Source: an uncultured Bacilli bacterium (GTDB taxonomy: Bacteria; Bacillota_I; Bacilli_A; RF39; UBA660). Taken from it: DNA of 37,664 nucleotides. The notes beneath the pieces were generated by a model, which had not been told where the DNA came from, ran no database searches, and worked only from the letters and a program-made list of their open reading frames with translations. The stretch is from the NCBI GenBank assembly GCA_947623935.1, contig CANQIE010000010.1, positions 1 to 37,664 on the forward strand. The letters run 5' to 3'. The position numbers and the translations under genes were made by a program. Positions 33,472 through 37,664 of the stretch are shown here, one piece after another (position 1 is the stretch's first letter; the number at the start of each line of letters is the position of its first letter).

Positions 33472-34517
33472 TATTTATCACCTTCCATTCGGTTATAATT
33501 CTTTAAGAAACGTAAATCATTGGTATAAAAATCACGAATATCCGTTATTCCGTAACGTAACATAGCAACACGTTCGATTCCAAGACCAAAGGCAAATCCG
33601 GTGTAGATTTCAGGATCGTAACCACAGTCTCTTAATACATTTGGATGTACCATTCCACTTCCTAAAATTTCAATCCAACCAGTTCCTTTACAGATGTTAC
33701 ATCCTTCTCCACCGCATTTGAAACATGATACATCGACTTCATAACTAGGTTCTGTAAACGGGAAGAAACTAGGACGGAAACGAACCTTTCTATCTTCTCC
33801 AAACATTTTCTTAGCAAATACTTCCAAAGTTCCTTTTAAGTCGGCTAAAGAAATGTTTTCACCTACCACTAATCCTTCGATTTGATTAAATTGATGTGAA
33901 TGTGTTGCATCGTCATCATCTCGTCTATAAACTTTACCAGGACAAATAATTCTAAGTGGTCCTTTATCTTTCATCTTTAACATCGTTCTTGCTTGAACAG
34001 GTGATGTTTGACTACGAAGTAATAATTCATCTGTAATATAGAACGTATCTTGTGCGTCCCTTGCTGGATGATTCTTAGGTACATTTAACAATTGGAAATT
34101 GTGTAAGTCATCTTCTACTTCAGGCCCTGATACGACATCGTAACCCATTGAGATAAATAACTCTTCGACTTCTTCCGTAATCTTGGTTAAAGGATGAACG
34201 CCTCCTACTTTCAAATTCGTTGCGGGTAAAGTCGGATCAATCTTATCTTTCTTAAGACGTTCCTCTAATTCTTTCCTGTCCATTTCGGAAATTAACCCAT
34301 TGATTTTATCGGTTACTTTTCCCTTTAGTTCATTGGCTAGTTTTCCTAATTCTTTTTTTTCATCCACCGATAGGCTTCCCATATCTTTCGTAAGATCCGT
34401 AACAAATCCTTTTTTACCTAAATATTTAACTCTTAAGTCATTGGCTTCATTCTTATTTTTGACTTCTTTTAAATCCTTTTCTAAGGCTTCCTCAATTTTT
34501 TTAATTTCTTCCTTCAT
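33471..34517 (-). CDS. pheS: Phenylalanyl-tRNA synthetase alpha subunit
   Basis: 348 residues. The catalytic subunit: N-terminal coiled coil (about 1-90), then the class II core with motif 2 [24 protein letters not shown] and motif 3 [34 protein letters not shown] segment is characteristic. I start at ATG 34517, 5 nt after GGAGG; the ORF runs 13 codons further into the T-box terminator. Expression is set by the T-box leader. Confidence 0.98.
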   Translation of the reverse strand: MKEEIKKIEEALEKDLKEVKNKNEANDLRVKYLGKKGFVTDLTKDMGSLSVDEKKELGKLANELKGKVTDKINGLISEMDRKELEERLKKDKIDPTLPATNLKVGGVHPLTKITEEVEELFISMGYDVVSGPEVEDDLHNFQLLNVPKNHPARDAQDTFYITDELLLRSQTSPVQARTMLKMKDKGPLRIICPGKVYRRDDDDATHSHQFNQIEGLVVGENISLADLKGTLEVFAKKMFGEDRKVRFRPSFFPFTEPSYEVDVSCFKCGGEGCNICKGTGWIEILGSGMVHPNVLRDCGYDPEIYTGFAFGLGIERVAMLRYGITDIRDFYTNDLRFLKNYNRMEGDK

Positions 34518-34530
34518 ATTTCCTCCTTTT

Positions 34531-34582
34531 ACAAAGAAAAAAACCACGAAAAACATTTCAAGGACGAAATCTTTTCCGCGGT
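34531..34582 (-). terminator. T-box-controlled terminator
   Basis: A 17-pair stem with one mismatch runs from the ACCGCGG part of the T-box (34582) to 34543, followed by a U-run with one C (34543-34531). It shares the ACCGCGG bases with the antiterminator, which makes the switch. Confidence 0.9.
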
Positions 34583-34769
34583 ACCACCTTTTCTTTATAG
34601 TAAACTATACACTCATTCTTTTTAACGCAAAGTAACGCTTAAAGTTTTCTCTTTAAGAACTCCGAAGACGAATTCCTTATTCCTATTTCTTATCTTTCTT
34701 ACACCTTTTGAAAGACTCTCTTTAAAGAAGCAAATAAGTACTACTTCTTCATCACTGTTTTTTGATAAC
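34536..34769 (-). ncRNA. T-box riboswitch (tRNA-Phe) leader of pheST
   Basis: Minus-strand AAGGTGGTACCGCGG (34590-34576) is the T-box antiterminator sequence. Upstream, the Stem I features AGAGAG (near 34721-34715) and GGTGTAAGAAAGA (near 34705-34693) are recognisable, with a UUC specifier candidate at 34672-34670 (phenylalanine codon). Uncharged tRNA-Phe would pair with the specifier and with the UGGN bulge in the T-box to favour antitermination. The expected transcription start is near 34769. Confidence 0.93.
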
Positions 34770-34775
34770 AGATTG

Positions 34776-34804
34776 ATTGTAACATAGTTTTTGCTTTTTG
34801 TCAC
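34776..34804 (-). promoter_or_regulatory. Promoter of the pheST T-box transcript
   Basis: Minus strand GTGACA (34804-34799), 17-nt spacer, TACAAT (34781-34776) with a TGT extension. Only 11 nt separate it from the stop of the neighbouring upstream gene. Confidence 0.75.
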
Positions 34805-34814
34805 TTGTTTTTCG

Positions 34815-35732
34815 TTATTTTAAAACTTTTTGTTTCATCTTCTCCATACGTTCTTGAATAGGTGCAATTTGAGATGCAAACTCAGGATTTCCCATCCGAA
34901 GCAAATTAAGTCGTTCGCTTAAATACGTAAAATCATCCTCAATCGTAGGTTCGCACTTTTTCTTCCCTTCTTTTTCTAGACGAGCAAAATCGGTGTTCTG
35001 AAATAAATCTCTTTTCATACAGAAACAAAGAAAGTTATGGATAGACGATTTAGAATAAGGCACATACTTATCATAATTAAAATAAGGAATATCTACAAGA
35101 AGTCCCCTTTTAGAAAGTAAAATCTCATCTTTTAAGTTAACATACCAAGTAACGGGAGCAACTTTAAACCACTTTCCATACTTATGCTTATCAATATAAC
35201 TATTTGCTATCACATAATGTAGGCTACTATATTCATAGGCCCTTAAAAAATCAGGTGAAAATGAAAGTCTTGAAGTAATAGATGCATGTGTGGCGATAGC
35301 ATTATTGATTGTATAATAGAAATAAGAATCTTTTGCTAAGGTATTGCTTTTAAGTAGATATTCCATCGTTAATTTTTCTAATGCGGATACATTTTGTTGA
35401 GGATAATATCCCAACTCGAATTCATAAAGTCCATTTTGATTCAAAGTAGCATTTTTTAAAATCCAGTCAAAGAAAGGGACTTTTAAAACGGGATAGATAA
35501 CTCCTCTTGAACTTATTAAGTCTTTCTTAGTTATCTCCACCATTTTACCCTGTTCTAGTATTCGTGGAACTTTATGTTCTTCATTTCGTAAAAGAATCGT
35601 GTGAAGAGAGGAAACATTGGTTGAAATGTGATTAACAAAATCCGTGTTTTCCAAATCCCTATTTAAATCAAGCCCAGGAAAGTTTAATAGTTGTTCTTCT
35701 GTAGGTAAACTTATTTCCATATTTTCTAACAT
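34815..35732 (-). CDS. Protein of unknown function, 305 aa
   Basis: Not recognised. No signal peptide or membrane segment; rich in Tyr and Leu. Noticeable stretches are EFELGYYPQQNVSALEKLTMEYLLKSNTL (about 103-131), ITSRLSFSPDFLRAYEYSSLHYVIANSYIDKHKYGKWFKVAPVTWYVNLKDEILLSKRGLLVDIPYFNYDKYVPYSK (about 151-228), and a basic helical C-terminus. The middle, with alternating hydrophobic and aromatic residues, could be a compact alpha/beta domain, but no catalytic motif is clear. It follows the repeat protein by 64 nt on the same strand and has no evident terminator before the pheST promoter, so the two may form a unit. AGGGAAC lies before the ATG. Confidence 0.7.
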   Translation of the reverse strand: MLENMEISLPTEEQLLNFPGLDLNRDLENTDFVNHISTNVSSLHTILLRNEEHKVPRILEQGKMVEITKKDLISSRGVIYPVLKVPFFDWILKNATLNQNGLYEFELGYYPQQNVSALEKLTMEYLLKSNTLAKDSYFYYTINNAIATHASITSRLSFSPDFLRAYEYSSLHYVIANSYIDKHKYGKWFKVAPVTWYVNLKDEILLSKRGLLVDIPYFNYDKYVPYSKSSIHNFLCFCMKRDLFQNTDFARLEKEGKKKCEPTIEDDFTYLSERLNLLRMGNPEFASQIAPIQERMEKMKQKVLK

Positions 35733-35796
35733 ATAGTTCCCTTCTCTTTTTTATTTTTATAAGGGATAATGGGTTTATAATAAATTTTATTCATAC

Positions 35797-37581
35797 TTAT
35801 TTACCCTTTCTTACTTTTCTTTCGGTAAGAACTTTACACATCTTTTTACCATCTAACATCGTATCTTCTGTAATCTCCTCTTCTTCACAAGAAGATAGAT
35901 AGTTTAAAAGATCTTTAGGTGGTAATTCTCTTTCTTGAATATAATCTACAAGTGCAGTTTTTTCATTTAATGCACGATATACGGAATAATATGTACCCAT
36001 TCCTTGCTCCGTACAAGAAGCTATTTTTTCAAGTGTTTCTTTCCAAATAGCTGAGTTCTTTCGAATCACATCACAATCCGTTGCAAAGATGTATGGAAAA
36101 GCAGTATCTTTATCAATAATATAGCTTGCTTTATTTAAAAAATAATCATAAGCTTTAGGTTCACTCAAAAAAGATTCTTTAGTAAGAAGGTTGCTAAGAT
36201 AGATATCTTTTTCATTCTTTTCTGGTATTACTTTCAATATAAGGGAAAGTGCTTTTTTATATCTTTTTACATCTTCTAATAAAGTTTTATTGGTGATAAC
36301 AGATAAAGCGTTGGTTACAGAAACATTACCCAGTTTTTTAACTTCTTCTAAAACATAACTTTGTAATGTTGGTTTTTCTTGAAGATCTTCATCTATAATT
36401 AAATCAGCAATAGTAAGAAGGTTGGGATTTTGTTCATTTATAGAAAGTATGGTATCGATTCCCTTGCTCCATCTTTCTTCATCTAACCTTAAAGTATTAT
36501 TGGTAGCTACTTTATAGAAAGCAACGCTTTTTTCATCTTTCATTGAAAAATCATATTTTTGAATAATAGTTGTTGCTTCTGTTTTAGAAAGTGGCATCGA
36601 AAAATCTAATATTTTTAAAAGGAGATTCGTTCTTTCTATATAACCATTTTTAATGCCAAAGGTTAATCTATTACAAAGGGTTTGATACAAAGCTTCATCT
36701 TTGTAATAAAGTGGATTTAGTAGCACCGCTAAAAGATCGTTATAGGCTGGAAAAGTATCAAATGAAGCGGCATTCGTTTTAAAAGTAGTTTCCAATACTT
36801 CACAAGCTTTTTTAAAAGAGGATGCGTCTTTTAACAATTCATGTGCTTGAGAAAGGTAAATAAAAGATTTAAATAACTTTTCTTTTTCTACTTTATAACG
36901 TGGATTATTTCCTTTTTCATTTTCTTTAAGTACTTGATACGATGTTGTAAACGCTTTTAAAAAGGTGTCAAAATTTTCTTCCTTTTCGAATAGACTTTCG
37001 GAAGTAATACGTTCTGCAAGTCCATCAAACAAAATAGCATCGTTCGTTTTGTTTTCTTGAAAAATATTTACCAAAGAAGAAGTATAATCATCGTATTTAA
37101 GTAAGTGTTCATTGGTAAAAAGTTTGATTACAAAAGGACTTATACTAGACCCAAATAAGATTTTATGTAATTTGGACCAAACACTTTTATTTTTCTTATT
37201 TAATAAATTTTTATTGGTAAATAAGCGAATATAACTTTCTTCCGGTGCGTGAAAAAAGCCGTTTAATAGTTTGATTAGAGTAGCGCTTCCTGCATCTATA
37301 ACAGGACTTGAAAATAATTTTTTCTTGGCTTGCTCCCCTACTTCATTTAAGCTTCTTAATTTTCCTATAAATTGATAAAGAGCAGCACGATCTATTTCCC
37401 TACACTCTCTCATCATTTTTAAAAAAGAACTTATATCTTTAGTACGAACTAGGGAAAGAGCATATTTTAGTAAGTCTTCTTCTTCCTTCGTTAAAGATAC
37501 TAGATAATGATATAAATCCATATCTAATTTTTTGTTTTCTTTTTCTGCATTTAGTATTTGCATTAATAATTCTTTTTTCAT
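35797..37581 (-). CDS. Cytoplasmic ~35-residue-repeat helical protein of unknown function
   Basis: 594 residues, no signal peptide or membrane segment. A pattern recurs about every 35 residues: hydrophobic-x-x-(T/S/A)-(N/K/E)-x-x-(L/F)-(L/F/I)-five variable residues-(Y/F/W)-x-x-x-L. Examples are FTNKNLLNKKNKSVWSKLHKI (about 121-141), FTNEHLLKYDDYTSSLVNIF (155-174), ITSESLFEKEENFDTFLKAF (192-211), ATNNTLRLDEERWSKGIDTI (359-378), ITNKTLLEDVKRYKKALSLI (429-448) and LTKESFLSEPKAYDYFLNKA (466-485). This spacing suggests an alpha-solenoid, a binding scaffold. The start ATG 37581 follows GAGGAAG; the frame extends 15 codons further. Hairpin upstream at 37601-37650. Function unknown. Confidence 0.75.
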   Translation of the reverse strand: MKKELLMQILNAEKENKKLDMDLYHYLVSLTKEEEDLLKYALSLVRTKDISSFLKMMRECREIDRAALYQFIGKLRSLNEVGEQAKKKLFSSPVIDAGSATLIKLLNGFFHAPEESYIRLFTNKNLLNKKNKSVWSKLHKILFGSSISPFVIKLFTNEHLLKYDDYTSSLVNIFQENKTNDAILFDGLAERITSESLFEKEENFDTFLKAFTTSYQVLKENEKGNNPRYKVEKEKLFKSFIYLSQAHELLKDASSFKKACEVLETTFKTNAASFDTFPAYNDLLAVLLNPLYYKDEALYQTLCNRLTFGIKNGYIERTNLLLKILDFSMPLSKTEATTIIQKYDFSMKDEKSVAFYKVATNNTLRLDEERWSKGIDTILSINEQNPNLLTIADLIIDEDLQEKPTLQSYVLEEVKKLGNVSVTNALSVITNKTLLEDVKRYKKALSLILKVIPEKNEKDIYLSNLLTKESFLSEPKAYDYFLNKASYIIDKDTAFPYIFATDCDVIRKNSAIWKETLEKIASCTEQGMGTYYSVYRALNEKTALVDYIQERELPPKDLLNYLSSCEEEEITEDTMLDGKKMCKVLTERKVRKGK

Positions 37582-37600
37582 TCTTGGCACTTCCTCGTAT

Positions 37601-37650
37601 AATAGTTTTTGTAAGAAAAAATACATAAATTATTTCTTACAAAAACTATT
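37601..37650. repeat. 18-bp perfect inverted repeat upstream of the repeat-protein gene
   Basis: AATAGTTTTTGTAAGAAA (37601-37618) is perfectly complementary in reverse to 37633-37650, with a 14-nt loop. On the plus strand a T-rich stretch follows (TTATTTTTTATT), as in a terminator, but no plus-strand gene leads into it here. On the minus strand it sits right before the RBS of the 594-residue gene. Confidence 0.8.
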
Positions 37651-37664
37651 TTATTTTTTATTCT

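Noticed and set aside
34622-34804. 60-codon frame on the minus strand upstream of pheS
   Set aside because: It lies wholly in the T-box leader, which explains the sequence better.
1-37664. CRISPR arrays, insertion sequences, rRNA or tRNA genes, prophage or defence genes
   Set aside because: No regularly spaced repeats, transposase or integrase beyond XerD, or structural RNA other than the T-box was seen. XerD has its normal housekeeping context, so it is not taken as an integrase of a mobile element.

Overview
The window is a gene-dense, low-GC, Bacillota-type chromosome segment. Four genes belong to endospore formation: spoIVB, spoIIM, sspI (a small acid-soluble spore protein) and the coat-type gene ylbD. 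With the ylbD-ylbE-ylbF-rsmD order, the HrcA/CIRCE-controlled hrcA-grpE-dnaK-dnaJ operon and a T-box ahead of pheS-pheT, this points to a spore-forming member of the Bacilli sensu lato, perhaps one of the uncultured gut lineages. The lineage is inference; the gene content is read directly.

Layout from left to right. 1-944: the 3' end of a large secreted or surface protein with a C-type-lectin/FGE-like C-terminus. Its last ~140 nt are GC-rich and adenine-poor, like the variable region of a diversity-generating retroelement (DGR) target. 1021-5782 (+): mutS, nusB, xseA, a 63-codon gene of unknown function, and xseB. 5808-6794 (-): spoIVB. 7016-8051 (+): a proline-rich membrane protein and mscL. 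8061-8153 (-): a 30-residue membrane peptide gene. 8261-10921 (+): spoIIM, mnmA and an HTH regulator. 10952-11601: an extremely AT-rich stretch with no convincing gene. 11620-12479: a DUF4352-like lipoprotein (-) and a DUF1540-like Cys-rich protein (+). 12481-16091 (-): the operon xerD, a coiled-coil membrane protein, deoB, folD. 16186-17418 (+): rarA. 17427-20006 (-): two tandem paralogues of unknown two-TM proteins. 20108-24662 (-): hrcA-grpE-dnaK-dnaJ. 24794-26263 (-): a prepilin-like, glycine-rich, discoidin-like surface protein. 26324-27826 (-): ylbD-ylbE-ylbF-rsmD. 27890-30734 (-): lemA and a DUF2207 protein. 30849-31070 (+): sspI. 31081-34517 (-): pheS-pheT under a Phe T-box leader. 34815-37581 (-): a 305-residue unknown protein and a 594-residue repeat protein of unknown function.

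Transcription units are compact. Several terminator stems begin inside the last codons of genes and serve both strands. Many promoters have an extended -10 (TGnTATAAT) and leaders of only about 20 nt. Most of the window is housekeeping. The most unusual items are the DGR-like variable tail at the left edge, the second prepilin-type surface protein, the tandem paralogues, the ~35-residue repeat protein, the 30-residue peptide gene and the 18-bp perfect hairpin at the right edge.
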